64,000 nt of DNA from Cenococcum geophilum 1.58 (taxonomy: Eukaryota; Ascomycota; Dothideomycetes; Gloniales; Gloniaceae), in NCBI GenBank assembly GCA_001692895.1, contig KV748187.1:2538836-2602835 (forward strand), written 5' to 3'. Every line of letters begins with the position of its first letter. The stretch's first letter is position 1. Below, piece after piece: positions 20,600 through 33,479 of this stretch. The notes under the pieces were generated by a model. That model made no database searches, was not told the origin of the DNA, and saw only the letters and a list, made by a program, of their open reading frames with translations. The translations under genes and the position numbers were made by a program.

Positions 20600-22790
20600 T
20601 TACAAAACCTTTCTACTGCTTAATTACTGCTATCTAGCGCTAGCTATAGCACTCTTTATAGTAACCTTCTTTAACTTAGCTCCTTAGTTAATTCTAATAA
20701 CTTTAATATTAAACGGTTTACTCCTCTTCTAAAATTAGTTCTTAATCGCGAATTAGATAAGGACGTATAGAGTAATACTATCGCCACTGTAACAGAGTCT
20801 ACACCTCCCCCCTAACTGCTGCCACTTTACGTTTAAACCCTATATTAACGCAATATAAGTAGCTTCGCCAACTTGTCTAAATATAGGAAATATATAGATA
20901 ATGTTCTAAAGGAGGAGCTAGGCCCTCTTTATATTGGGATTCCTAACTTATATAAAGTATTCTTTAGGGGAGTAGAAGGCCTTAGGGCGGTAAGCGCTGC
21001 CATTTTTAAGAAATGTAAGGAAGGGGATAATCCACTATACGCTAAGGGCGGCTAGCGTAACTGGCCTAAAAGCGTAGAGCAAGATAATATCCTAAAGTGG
21101 TTTAATAATCTAATTAGATTATTTTTGGGCTTTATAGAGGAGTATAGATCCGCCCTAAAGACACGACGAAAGCTCGTTATATATACTAAGCAGCCCTTAG
21201 AAGGGTCCGCAGCGAAGTAAAAACTAGATATTAGTTTTATAGATAATCTAATAGCTAGTAAAAGCTCCCAACACTATTAGTCGTATATACTCGTGCTAGG
21301 AGAGCTAAAGAGTAATCTAAATAATAATATAGCCTTAAAGGCATGGTTTAATTTAGGAAAATACATAAAAGAAGTCTTTGCTGCTTAGGATACTCGTCGC
21401 TTTATCTTAGGCTTTACCCTTTATAGATCTATTATACGGTTATAGGAGTATAACTAGGTAGGAGGTATTGCATCTTTACTATTTAATATTAATAAAGATA
21501 GACTATAATTTACCTTAGCGATATTAGGATTCCTCTAAATAAATAAAGAATAGCTCGGATTTAACCCTACTATTCTAATATTAAACGGCAACCGATATAT
21601 CGAAATTATACATAACGGTTAGACTAAGCGTCTTATCCTTAACAAAGTTATAAAGCAGGCACGCTATATTGCTAGTTAGGCAACAACTTGCTAAAAAGTA
21701 TACTATAAGGGTAACATCTCTAAGGCACCCCTTATTATTAAAGACTTATAGCAGTACCTAGAGCGCAAGGAAGAAGGTAACCTACTATATAAGGCAACGG
21801 AGAAAGGAGTAGTTAACGTAGCCAGGTACTATTACTATAAGACTATTTATATAGGTGGATAAGACGATAATATCTTTAATATCCGCAAGGGGCTAAATAT
21901 TATTAAAGTAACAAACTATAGGCCAAAAGGCTTAATAATGCCTCTAAAACCAACTAGAGTATAAGGCAGTATAAGGACAAGCTAAAGTACTAGTAAAAAG
22001 AGATCTTCTAGCTATACTAACGCCCTATTACCGCCTAGTAAGCGCACGTATTCGACCTCTTTAATTAAGTACCCTATTATGCAGAATTAAGTGCATTAAT
22101 ACGTTGTTACTTATAACTATAGAAAGGCTCTTTATAAGGCAAGCTCTTAGGCTGCAATACTTACTGCGCTAAAGGGTGGCATTAAAGAATATAAGTCTTT
22201 ATATACGCAGGCCAGTATCCTCTAATATAACATTTTAATAGGCAACCTCTTAATAAATAAGGAAGATGATAATCCTTCTTAGCGATTATTCTTAATTAAC
22301 CTTAATTTTGCAATTAAAGAGCGGCGGGAAGGGCCTTTAGGAGCGCGGGGTAAGACTAGCATAAGAGCGTTTATAGCAATTAGAGTACTTCTTGGCGAGA
22401 AATACTCCTTTAGGCATAATTTAAAGTCGTTCTTCTAGGTGCTTTTTTAGATATATATATACTATAACAGGCCGGGTAAAGATATTGGTATAACTAAGTT
22501 TAAGTGCTAGAACTATAAGAATACTATAAAGCTAGCTAAGTTAAAGTCTAGGCTAGTAAGCAGGGAAAGGCATTTTCTTAACTATACTAAGATATTTACG
22601 CCTTACTATAAACCGCTAGTCCTATAGGTTAATAAGCTACAAAAGGTTATTTTCCTAATAGATGGGAGGTAGGAGAAGGAAGATAGGGGGCTTTATTTCT
22701 AGATAAAAGAGATTCTCTAGCAAGTATAGAAGGATCTAAAGGTATCGGCCAGTTAGATAGAATAATATTTTACTCTCTTATACTCTTCCA
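20600..22790 (+). pseudogene. FunK1-type fungal protein kinase pseudogene
   Basis: FunK1 proteins are a fungal expansion of eukaryotic-like kinases. The plus-strand frame reads VLKEELGPLYIGIPNLYKVF and KKCKEGDNPLYAKGG (20900-21050), then RRFILGFTLYRSIIRL (21400), ATEKGVVNVARYYY (21800), a Ser-rich linker (21960-22030) and the kinase C-lobe. Catalytic residues are hit: the HRD place reads stop-Tyr-Asn (about 22230) and the DFG-equivalent, normally DLDLA, reads NLNFA (about 22297-22311), Asp to Asn as RIP predicts. The activation/APE region survives as RAFIAIRVLLGEKYSF. A downstream PYYKPLV and KVIFLIDGR fit the family's C-terminus. Many TAG/TAA at Gln/Trp; the 60-codon open piece at 20873-21055 is the longest left. 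The N-terminal limit is approximate. Confidence 0.85.
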
Positions 22791-24413
22791 CTATATATAA
22801 GTAAAGTTTTGCTAAGATTCTAATAGGGGCTTATAGCTAGCGGTAAGTGAAATGTATATAAAATAGAGTAAGGTAAGTTACCTAGGCTAGATAACCTAAC
22901 CGCCCTATAACATGTCTTTTTAACTATAGTATAGTTATAATTATAATTAGCCTTTATAAGGTGCGAATAACATCCCCTCCTATATAGAGACGTTATTATA
23001 TATTAGTATCTCCGCACTAGCTAGTCTACCCTATAAAGAGCTCTCGTGTTAATTTAAAAGTTAGGTGGCCTTTTAGCGCTCTTAGAGAGAGCGAGTAGGA
23101 TAAAAAAACTGTTTTCCTAATTACTCTTCTAGTTTCGCGAATCCTAAAACCGTAATTTAAGAAATAGGATCTAGATTTACAAATTGCAGAATTATAAATT
23201 AGGAAATAGAAAACTAATTTTGGAGATATAATATTAACTTTAATAGCGCTAGCCAGGGGAGTAAGTAAAAGAAAGGCCCCCATTAAGCCAGATACCTGCA
23301 ATAATATATAAAATAGGATAGGACAATATCTAAGTAATTTCTTTTACTAAACAATTTGCTATGCTCTTCAAACTCCTTATTAAAGCTATTACTATTACTC
23401 TTCTCATTTATATATATATTATTTTATAGCTTAAAAGACTAAGAGAATATATATATTATCGTCTATATCCGCAGATATTCTCTAAGACCTTTCTATTATA
23501 TAGGATAAAGTACTTCTTTAGAGATAACCCATCTTTTATAGGACCGTCTAAGACGCAACCTTTTTAGTTAAGCGTAAGAGCTAGCCTATAACTTCCGTTA
23601 CTAACTTTATAGGGGCTACAACACTTATAACTATCGGCCGTTAAATGGGAGACACCCGCCTACTTACGACAATAATCTAGAAGATAGTCCTTTAATGCCC
23701 CTAAATAAGGAGGACTACCTAGACCTTATATTTAAGGATAAATATAAGCGCTCCTATCTTCCTAAGTATAAGGGTTAAGGTTAAGTCTTTTAGGGACGTT
23801 AATAGTAAGTAGGTAATACGCGTAAACCTTTTATACTTTACTAATATAATAACAGTTAGCTTTAAGTAATATTAGTAATAATCTATAAGCATTTTATTAC
23901 TCTTATACTTTAGTTAAAGTATTTTTAGTTACGGGATCGCACTATTAGATGTTTTTATATCTATATAGGATACTTTAATAGAACTATTAAGAGATGCCTT
24001 TATAGACTTGCCCACGTATCTCTTTAAGTATATTCCACTAATAAATAGTTAGGGTTCCTACTAATAGTAAATTCCATAGAAAAAGCGCAGGGTAACTCTT
24101 ATTAGATATACCTTATTCTTAAAAAAACTAAAATAAATGCGACTTTATATTGCCTAACTAACGAATTCGCCCTCCTATTTTGGTAAAACGGCTACTACGC
24201 TAAGGACTATACTAAGATATTCTTCTACATCCTAACTATTAGCTAATGCTGCCTTTTAGTTAATTACTTATATAAAAACTATATATTAGCGAAACTATTC
24301 TAGATAGCCTTTTAAGCTCCGCCTAATATATATTTACGCCACGTATAAAAATAGCCTTTAAATATTACGGACTAAAGATTTATTTTAAGTTACGGTAACA
24401 CTACTTAATTAAT
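22791..24413. other. Degenerate interval, unidentified
   Basis: A minus-strand open stretch at 23301-23026 starts MQVSGLMGAFLLLTPLASAI, which looks like a signal peptide with a cleavable end. What follows is not recognisable and overlaps a run of short AAATCTAGATTT-like words, so I do not call a gene. A plus-strand frame from about 23360 (MLFKLLIKAITITLL) is coding-like with RIP stops but matches nothing known to me. Confidence 0.35.
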
Positions 24414-24985
24414 TTAATTTTTCCTTAAACGGCGTATAAAAGCTAAAATCCTTACTATAAGAGGAGTATAAGCCCCAAGCTCTATAAGGAATTTAAGAAT
24501 ATTAGCTATACCTAAGACAACGCTTACGCTACTCGCCGCTGTGCGCCTATACTGGCTTAGTGCATTAATATTAGCACCTACCTTAATAAGCAGCCGAAGC
24601 ACATCTATATATCTATTATTAGCCGCATAGTACAGTAGTGTATTAGCGCCTTAATTAAACAGGCTTATATCCTAAAAGTCCCTCCCAAGATCCCTAATCT
24701 AATTAGTAGAGATATCCGCGCCCTTGTTAATAAGAAGTTAAATAGCATCCGTAAATCCCTGTCTGGTAGCAAAATATAATAGTATAAAGCCGGAAATATT
24801 ACGCTTTAAGATATCTACTCCCACCTTAAGTAGTAGCTTTATTAAAACGGTTTTTCCTTACCCCGCTAGGAGGTATAATAATATATTTCCGTAAGGATCT
24901 CTTACGTAGATATTAACCTTTTTTTTATAGTAAGGATTTAAAAGTAAATATACGGTTATAAATAGCGGCCTATTCCAAAACTAAC
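24414..24985 (-). pseudogene. Ankyrin-repeat protein pseudogene 1
   Basis: The minus strand holds at least four ankyrin repeats, each 33 residues: VRDPYGNILLYLLAG, then LIKLLLKVGVDI, then SGFILLYFATRQGFTDAI ... LLINKGADIS, then NTLLYYAANNRYIDVLRLLIKVGANI, then a last LKFLIELGAYTP. Ankyrin repeats bind other proteins. The consensus TPLHLAA has become ILLYLLA, as C-to-T changes of Pro and His codons predict. Only 62 codons (24602-24414) are uninterrupted. No N-terminal effector domain could be recognised above 24985. Confidence 0.8.
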
Positions 24986-27900
24986 CCCCTTTTTTTTCTC
25001 TATAGTAGAGTATAATATTACTAAGTTTAGTTATTAGATAGCCGGAGAGCTTATAGGTATATATAAGAGCGATAAAATAAAGCTTACTTATTAGAGCTAT
25101 ATATAAATAATTCGCCAACTAATTAAGTAAGCTTAGACTCGCTAGATTAAGATAATTTATAACCATAAAGAGGAGTTCTAAAGGAAGGTTAACTAGATAA
25201 AGGGCTACTATAGCTATAGAAGCGATTATTACCGGGCTATTAACCTAGTAAGAGAGTTAACTTAACTTAATTAACCCTATAAGGAGGGGTATAAGCAGAG
25301 GTAGATATAGCAAAAAATCTTAGAGGTAGAAAATAAAGAAAGTTTAAAAGGGCTATAGTTATATAAGAAGGTTAACGCTAGAGTATTTATACGGAATCCT
25401 AAGCACTACCTCTAATAGTGTATTAATTCTCCTATATTCGAGGTGTAGTTCTATAGAGTTTAGATTTTAATTTTTCTAATTTAGTATTCCAAATTCATTT
25501 TCTAGAAAAACGACTTTAGAATCTAGATTTCGATTTACGCTAACATAAATTTATTCTTTAGAAAAATTAACCTTTAGTTTTAAGGGACATAATAGATCCT
25601 TTAATTAAACTATAATAATTACCCTAGCTATATTTTCTGCAAACTTATTTTTAGGAACCTAAAACTTAAGTATTTGGGCAAATTTATTAAAGGAATAAGA
25701 GGTAGGAATAGTTAGGGTTATAAAAAGTTTAAACGGAATTCTATATTAAGCAATATAACAATATATATATTTTTTACTTTACGGTTAAATTACTTCCGTA
25801 AATGCAAATCTGGTTATCGTAAGTATTAGTCCATTTAAAACTATTCTAGCTATTTCTACTATTTACGTTTTAATAGAATGCTCGGAAGAGGCCTCTCTAG
25901 TGCTTAATAATTAATACAACTAAATAGGGCATTTAGACCTTAAATTATTACTAACTACTAAAGTGTTTTTAGAAGCCTACTAATTACCCTTAGCTTGCTT
26001 ATAATCCCTCTAATTAATATATATACCTCCTTGTCTATACTTTTTATAGTAAAGTATATACGCCGTCTAAATAATGGGACGCCCTTTAGTATAGACTCTA
26101 TATAAGCCACTAGCCGCCTAAAGATAAGGAAGAAGGAAGAGGTCCTAATAAGGGTATAATAAAGGTTCTCTCTACCTTAATAATTAAGAGTTAAACGGCA
26201 AAATATAGTCCCTTAATATTAAAAGTTACTATTAACGAAATAAGGTACGTTATTAAGCTTAAGGTAGAAAATAGAAGTATAGATTAAATCCTTTACTAGG
26301 GTTACTTATATACTAAACGTAATAGAATTATATACCAATTATTTAAGATCCTTAAGTAAAGATAAATTATTAATATTTGGCTCTACACTATTAAAAAATG
26401 CATTAAGACAATAGTATTGGCTACGCGCTTCTATTGGCACGCTATTATAGAACTTTTTTTATTTTCTTTCTCTATCTAAATTGGCTATAAATGCCTAGAC
26501 TAGGCGCGAAATATATTAATTTATAACTGGGGATTATACTCCTACCTTATATTTATAAGTAGAAGAAGTGCTAGTCCCTAGAAAGAGCATAAAATCCAGT
26601 TAGCCCTTATCTAGCTAGAGAAATTAGCATTTCTAAAAAGTAATAAATAAGGATTATTGCACCTAAGGCCACTATCTTAGTAAGTACTTAGGTTATTAAG
26701 TACTTTAGGCTTAAAATACTATAGAGCCGCAAATGTATAGAAAGCACTTTCCCGGCGCAGTTAGTAGGAAACTTAAGTTAGGAAGGTAGGCTCTAGAGAC
26801 TTATACTTTATTAATTAATACGTTATACTCTAGTTGCTAAGCCCAAATAAGTTAGTACCCTTAAGTTAATATTAGTAAAATTAGATAAATAAATATCTTT
26901 AACCTATATACCGCACTCCCGAGGTCTTTATCCTCTATTATAGTTTAATATTAAATAAGGTATAGTTAGTTACGCAGTCGTCATTATCACCGCAACCTTT
27001 GTGTCGTTCTTTAGTAGATTAAACATTTTAGGAGAAATACCTAGACTCTATTAAAACGCGCTTTTAATAGCAGATAAATTATACTAATAGTCTCTAATAA
27101 GAGCGCTAATAAGTCTTCAAATCTTCTTATTAAGGAAAGGCGTCCTTTTTAATCTTATAGAAAAGTCTTTTTAGTAAGCTCCTTAAATTAACGGAGAGAC
27201 TTTTAGAGATCGTATAGCATAAAGTATATATTAATGCCAATTAGGCCGCCTTAAAAGTATATTAGGAGACGAATTATCTAACTAGTAACTAATACGTACT
27301 AACTAAGGTCCTATAGATATAGTTAAAATAATTACAGAGCGGGCAACCAAAATGCTAAACTTGTTACTTAATGTAATTGAGGAAAGTAAGAGGTATAACG
27401 CTATAAACACCGCCTCTATTTATATAAAGAATATAAGTGCTAGCCGTAGGTAGAATAAATTAGAAGCTAGATGTTTTCTAGGGTACCCTATAAAGTAAGT
27501 AAGAAGAAATAATAAATATATGCTTCTCCGACTTCGGTTTTTAACTAAAGGTCTTAATGCACACATTATAGACCGCATGGCCGCAGTTAAAGACCTTCTT
27601 AGGCATCCTTATTAGACAGTAAAAATAAGATTTATAGCTCTTAAATAGTGCGAATTATAGCTAAAAGGACTTAAGTCGTTAATAATATATAAGTAAGGTA
27701 CTCTTTATAGCGGGCTATAATACTACTTTTATAAATAAGGCTTCTATTTCCTCTTAAATAGCCAAAATAAATTTTTGTTATACATCTTTATAGATAGTGT
27801 AATTATAAATCGCGTTTCTGCAAGCGTCTATAAAAAGCGCATTAAAAATAAGTAATAGGAGGAAATCTACGCCAATTAGCTAAATAGTTAATTAGTATAT

Positions 27901-29539
27901 TATATGACTCTTATAATAAGATCCTAGTATATAACTTACTAGCAGTAAAGCGAAAGTAGTTAAAGGTACTATAAAATGCTATAGCTATACCTAGCTTGGC
28001 ATTTCACGGATTAATTTTTATAGATACTTTTAGAATTCTTGCACAATAAATCCTTAAGGATAAGATAACTAAATAAAATAGAAAGATAACTTATCTAAGC
28101 AAAATTTGTCCATTATAATTATAGAAAGCGCTTTAATATAGCGTATGTTAAAGAGAAATCTGTTATATTAGTAGGCTTATATAGCCTCTATAGAGGCTAA
28201 AAGAAGGCGTTTGCGTAATACGGAGAAATAAATGCTGTAATTCCATTTCTAATTTAATCTAAGGACTTAAATGCTATAGAAATAGGCACCTAAGTCTTTT
28301 TTAATATTGTCTTCTTATTTATATTCCTTAATACTTTTTATAATTATTCTTATATTAGTCTAAAGCTTAGCTTCCGTAATAGATGGGTTAAATATAGTAA
28401 ATAAAGTGTTAAGTACTATAAGTATACAAGGAAGAGTAGATTAAGGGAGGCCATGCGGTAGAGGCTTAGTAGCTTAGTATACTAAATGCTTTAATATACT
28501 ATAAAGCCCGCCTAGGTCCAAAGTAAAGTAATATATAACGTTTAAAAGAGGAGTAAGGACGTAAGTAGAAAGAGAATTTGCGATTTCTTTCGCTAAGTGA
28601 TGGCCTAATTTTAACCATTTAATCTATTTTACTATTTTGTACCTATTTTATAGGCTAGGTATAGAATCTAATAAACTATAATTATAGATCTTAGAGTTAA
28701 TGTATATTAATGGGCTGTTATCTCTTTATATCTTTAAGTCACTTTAAAGGTAGACCTAATAGTAGGAGTTTATTAAAGATAGATCGTTCTTTTTACTAAG
28801 GATTTGCCTAAAAAGCTTAGATTTAGTTTATCTACTAATTAGCGTAATAAAGGAAGGAGTTATATTAGGCTTTAATAAAAGAGACCTAAAAGTATAATGA
28901 TAAACTCTTAGCACGCTCTTACTTCTTATATAGGTAATCCTTATCTAGGGTAGGTCGTTTATACTTAGGTAGAAAGAAATATAATTAGCACTAGCTTAAG
29001 TTCTACTATTTAGTACGGATTAACGGCTGTTTATATTTCTAAAGTAGGCCTATTATATTATGATTTTGGCGTTTAGTTGCGAATTATATATAAACGCTAG
29101 ATCCAAATATCCTAATTACAAAATCTAAAATCTAGATTTTGGAATCTAGAATCTAGCTTAGCGTAGGCCGGATTAGAAAAATAAAATACGCGGTTTAATA
29201 TTTCAACCGTGCTTAGGAAACTAAATCGTAACTTTAGAGTTTAATTTTCCTAAAAAGTGGTAGCTGTGGGTATTCTCTTTCTAAGCAAGAATATAGCGTT
29301 TTAATACCCTATATAAGGAGTAGGCACAAGGAAGGGATTTATACGCGCTATTCTTATATTATTTATACGAGCTTATAGGATTCCTACTTCGCGCTTTATA
29401 TCTCTAGAGCTCTTTACCCATTAATAATTACTACTACTTTAAAGCTCCTATATAGATTTCCACTTTAGCAGTAAGTATTCTCGCCGCTTAAGTATAACTA
29501 TTTGCTGTCCTAATAAACAGTTATAAAGAATATTACTGC
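24986..29539. other. 4.5-kb degenerate interval, unidentified
   Basis: There is no recognised gene. The longest coding-like frame is on the plus strand at about 27080-28640 (for example KIITERATKMLNLLLNVIEE near 27330 and VGLYSLYRGQ-like near 28180), where stops fall mainly at TAG/TAA that could be Gln/Trp. It matches no family I know. At 25450-25570 and 29100-29250 there are clusters of AAATCTAGATTT and GGAAACTAAATC-like words. Confidence 0.35.
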
Positions 29540-30330
29540 TTAATCTACTAAATAAAATATTATTATTAATAGCCGAGAACCTATAAGTAGAGGGATATAT
29601 TAACGCTTTCGCCTAGATAAATAACCGCCTCTATAGTATTCTAAATCCCTACCTTTATTGCTATAATGTTAAATAGAAGGATAGCACGGCAGTAACATAG
29701 GCTATAAAACGAGGACAAGATATAACTACTTAAAAATCTCTTAAAGCCGCCAAAATTGGAGTGGTAACTTAATATCAATACTATAAGCGTGCGGATTTAT
29801 TATAGGTAGTAAGGAACGGACACAAATTAATAATACGGCTGTTAATTAGAAGTGGACTTAGTAGTTTTAACCTAGAGGACTTTTTACATAAGCTGTTATG
29901 TGCCGTAAGGTTTAGGTAAACGGTAGTAGTATAGCTACTCTTAGAAAGCGTTAATATAAACTATAAATAGAAAAACGGCCGGACACCGCTATTACTAGCC
30001 GTAGAAAAGGGGTATAAAATATAGTTTAACTGCTTCTAGAATGTAAAAATATTTATATTAATATAAGAGACCGCTTTAGTTAGATACTACTATTATAGGC
30101 TGTCGATTATAAGTATAATATAGTAGTATAACTTCTAGTTAAGTATAGGGGTGTTAATATTAACTTAAAGGACTTCTTAGGCAGAACGCTATTATCTATA
30201 GCTAAAGTATATAGGGACGCTATGATAGTCTAACTGCTTCTAGAGTGTAAAAGTAATAGTTTAAAATCTATAGACTAGTGTAGTAGTATAAGCATTCCTT
30301 TAATTTAACGTTAAAGGATGGGTAAAGATT
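29540..30330 (+). pseudogene. F-box/ankyrin protein pseudogene
   Basis: The plus-strand frame begins with an F-box-like motif, LLNKILLLIAENL (consensus LPxEILxLIAExL), then INAFAQINNRLYSILNPYLY, the usual continuation in fungal F-box/ankyrin proteins. Ankyrin units follow: KNGRTPLLLAVEKGYKI (about 29970), LVKYRGVNINLKDFLGRTLL (about 30150) and AKVYRDAMIVQLLLECK (about 30200). Such proteins would link ankyrin-bound targets to SCF ubiquitin ligase. Stops are at Gln/Trp codons. At least one frame change near 30010 is needed to follow the repeats, so it is also indel-damaged. Confidence 0.75.
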
Positions 30331-32099
30331 AACCTAGAGGTAGTCCAACTCTAGTATATAGATTAATTAGTAGGTTAATAGTTCTTAATAATATAGCAGA
30401 TATAAAATTCTATAGATTAGCTAACTCTTCTTTCTGCTAATTAATGTAATTATTTCCTATATACCTTAACCTCTTAGAGATCTACTTCCCTTCTATACCA
30501 GTTCTTACTGCATACTTAGCCCAGCTTTATATTTAGCTATAGTAATTATATAGTTAGCAGCACAGCTTAGTATATTTAATAACTATAACCTTAATTCGTG
30601 TTTTGTTATATTTAGTAATAATTTCTAGTTATCTAATTTATACCTTGTTATTTTTACAACCTAGTTAAATAGTAATCTTTTTTACTTATAAGATTGCTAA
30701 AAACTATATAGTTACTTAGTTATAACCGCAGCAAGATATAGGGTAATAAGTAGAGAGTAGATACTAGTAATAGTAAATTATACCAAATACTACTAGGTTT
30801 ATATTTCTATCTTATTAAACTTAGTCTTTTAGATCTAAGCCTTTATAAAGCTACCGCTTTCTAGCTTTCCCCTCTATATAGTAGGCTTCTGCTTAATAAA
30901 AGGTTTAAGTACTTTAGTTATTGACTTTCCCTATTATAAGACCCTATTAACCCACTTTGCTAGATTTTCTATATCCCTACGGAGTATTTCCACCTCACCT
31001 TAAACTTACTTTAATTGCCTAATTTTTTTTAGCCTTAATACTATTAAATAATTAAGGAAATGCATTACCCTTTTAGCTGCAATACTGTAGCTTCTAAAGC
31101 CTTAACTTAATTACTGCTTAGCCAATTAAAGTGGTTTTAGAATAGTGGAATCGATATATAGAAATTTACTAGCTCTATTAAGGAAGGAGACCAAAGAATA
31201 GGGTCGTTTAATATATAATTAATGTCTAGAGTTTTACTGGGGTTATAATAGCGTAGGTTTAGGGTATTAGATAACATATTTCTTAAGATAATTAAAGGCT
31301 TAAATCGACAAATTAATAGAAGATATTAAGGTCTATTGGTATATATAATATACTACATATTAAAGTAGTGGGTAAGGGTAGTTTATAATATATCTACCAA
31401 GAGCAATCCACTAAAGGACCTCTATTTTTACTTAAAATAAATAAACGCTCTATTTTAAGCTAAGACAATTTACTTTTTAGGCTAAAAGGACTAATTTATT
31501 ACTTTTCCAATCTTATATAGCTTATTAAACGATATTAGAATTAGAAAACGGATAATAGATTTTTTAAATAAATACTTAAAAAGGCAAAGACTATTCCTAA
31601 AATTACACTTAGCCCCCTATTCTATCGCTACCTTCGTTCTATAACATAAACAACTTAAATAACACTAGCTTGAGATAATGCTCTAAACACCGCCTATCTC
31701 CCTTAGTAAATGTAATAAAATAATACTATAAGGATTAGTAATTGTAAGCTTTGCAGTGTATGGGAATTGAACGAGCGACTTAATTATAAATTTATGGAAA
31801 TCGAGTAGACTATATACAAGAAATAGGTGGCAAAGGGTGTCGGCGTTGCCGTCGGCGAAGCCGACGACGATGTACCATTGCAGCTGAAAACAAGGGTGGT
31901 GAGTCATAAGGTAATGCGAGCCTCGGTAGTCGGTTACAGTAATTAAGGTAAGAAAATAATAAAATATCCTTATTAGCTTAGAGAATTTCGCAAACGCTAT
32001 CTTCTTTAAATTAAACAGATTATCTAAAAAATCTATTAATTAGTTGCAGCCACTCTAATGTTTAGAATTATATAAGTATCAGCAAAATGTTTATGCCTC
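30331..32099. other. Degenerate interval with a CpA/TpG-richer patch
   Basis: Mostly AT-rich with no recognised family. From about 31740 to 31930 the base use differs, with many CA/TG dinucleotides and the palindrome-like GTCGGCGAAGCCGAC. A 74-codon minus-strand frame (31907-31683) is open there but has no known motif. The patch escaped or predates strong RIP. No tRNA fold could be supported. Confidence 0.4.
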
Positions 32100-32290
32100 C
32101 TAACAGTACTAACAGCTCCTAACAGCTCCTATTAGGGCTGTCAGGAGCTCTAGGAGACACTCACACTCGGCATCCTGTTAGGAACCTGTCAGGAGGTCGC
32201 CCGGACCACCAGGACCACTAGGACCTCTAGGACCTCTAGGACCTCTAGGACCATTAGGACCATTAGGACTATTAGGACCATCAGGACAAC
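32100..32290. repeat. AGGACCTCT / CTCCTAACAG short tandem repeats
   Basis: From 32100 come units near AGCTCCTAACAG. From 32205 come about nine units of the 9-bp AGGACCWCT. The core words CCTGTYAGGA and AGGAC recur in the array at 33610-33895, on the other side of the minisatellite module. Confidence 0.8.
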
Positions 32291-32484
32291 AATAAAAATT
32301 CTAGATTTAAAAATAAGGTATATTAAAACTCCAGTATTTGCAGCTAGTTAAAAAATATAAAATTAATTTAATTATATATAATCTAAATAATCCAAATTAA
32401 TCTCTCCTGTTTACCGCCTGTGTCTATTATAGAGCTCTACGATCGCTCGGGCGTCGGGCGATTAACTAAGGAGCCTCTCGCGGA

Positions 32485-33450
32485 GGCTCCAAATTGTCGA
32501 TCGGCGGTGTTCCCGATGATCTGCCGGCCGTGTGCTGATTTCCTAACTAGGCCTAGTGCCTGCCTGCCTGTCTGTCCTACCTGTCTGTGCCTGCCTATAC
32601 CTGTCGTGCCTACCTGTCTATACCTACCTGTCTGTATCTGTAATTTGGGGGAGAGGTCGGCCCGATCGAAGGCTCTGCTTGATTCGAATCGTTCTCTGTA
32701 GGCGTTTGTTGGCTGTACATTTGAATGGTGGTCGTCTGGGGTGCCTCTCTAGAAGGCCTTAATTCGATTTGATTCGGTAATAGGCTGATATCGAGGCTTT
32801 GGTTCGATTCGATCGATCGATTGAATCGATTGTGGTGTTCGCTGGCTGGTCGTTTAAACGATTATCGTCTGGTTCTAATGACGGTCCTCTCCTACTTGCC
32901 TACCTACCTACCTACTTACCTACCTACCTACCTGCCTGCCTATGTCAGTATCTGATTAATTCGGGGGAGAGGTTGGCCCGATCGAAGGCTCTAATTGTTC
33001 TCTATGGCCGTTCGCTAGCTGTATATTTAAACGGTAGTCGTCTAGGGTGCCTCCCTAGGAGGCCTTAATACGATTCGGTAATGGGCCAATATTAAATTCG
33101 ATTAATCGATCAATTGAATTGTTTGTGGTCTTCGCTAGCTAGTTGTTCGAAAGGTTGTTGTCTAGTTCTTATAATGGTCGTCTGGTTCTAGCAACGGTCG
33201 TCTAGTTCTGGCAACGGTTGTCTGGTTCTGGCGACGGTCGTCTAGTTCTAGCGACGGTTGTCTAGTTCTGGCGACGGTCGTCTGGTTTTGGCGACGGTCG
33301 TCTAGTTTTGGCGACGGTCCTCTACTAGCTGCCGTTCTAGTGCCTCCTAAGGGAGGATGTAAGAAAGGTAAAGAATAGGTAACTGTAAAGGGGGTAACTT
33401 GGCAGAGGCATGTATAGGCTATTAGGAATATAGCGGGGACCCAATAGCAC
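32485..33450 (-). mobile_element. Partial third copy of the minisatellite element core
   Basis: Matches the internal part 41240-41940 of copy 2: GGCTCCAAAT at the left, CTAACTAGGCCTAGTGCCTGCC, the CCTGCCTGTCTGTC array, GATCGAAGGCTC, the GACGGTCGTCTGGTTCTGG array, and AATATAGCGGGGACCC at the right. It has neither the CATCAGG ends nor the 12-bp array. About 220-300 bp is duplicated in tandem (32646 onward and 32958 onward, each starting GGGGGAGAGGT). The strand is given relative to copy 1. It may be a fragment, or the core may be its own repeat. Confidence 0.7.
33176..33318. repeat. 20-bp tandem repeat, 7 copies
   Basis: The unit is GGTCGTCTGGTTCTGGCGAC with C/T and G/A variants. Copy 2 of the element has a related 27-bp arrangement at 41690-41785, and copy 1 has only one to two units (about 17845-17885). 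This is a variable-number repeat between copies. Confidence 0.88.
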
Positions 33451-33479
33451 TGTGTATCGCGCGTATGCGTATATAGGGT

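Noticed and set aside
23026-23301. 91-codon minus-strand frame with a signal-peptide-like start
   Set aside because: Only the first 20 residues look natural; the rest coincides with recurrent AAATCTAGATTT words and has no homology. Noted in the interval entry but not called as a gene.
31740-31800. Possible tRNA T-arm (complement of GGGAATTGAACGAGCG)
   Set aside because: No matching acceptor stem or anticodon arm could be folded around it.
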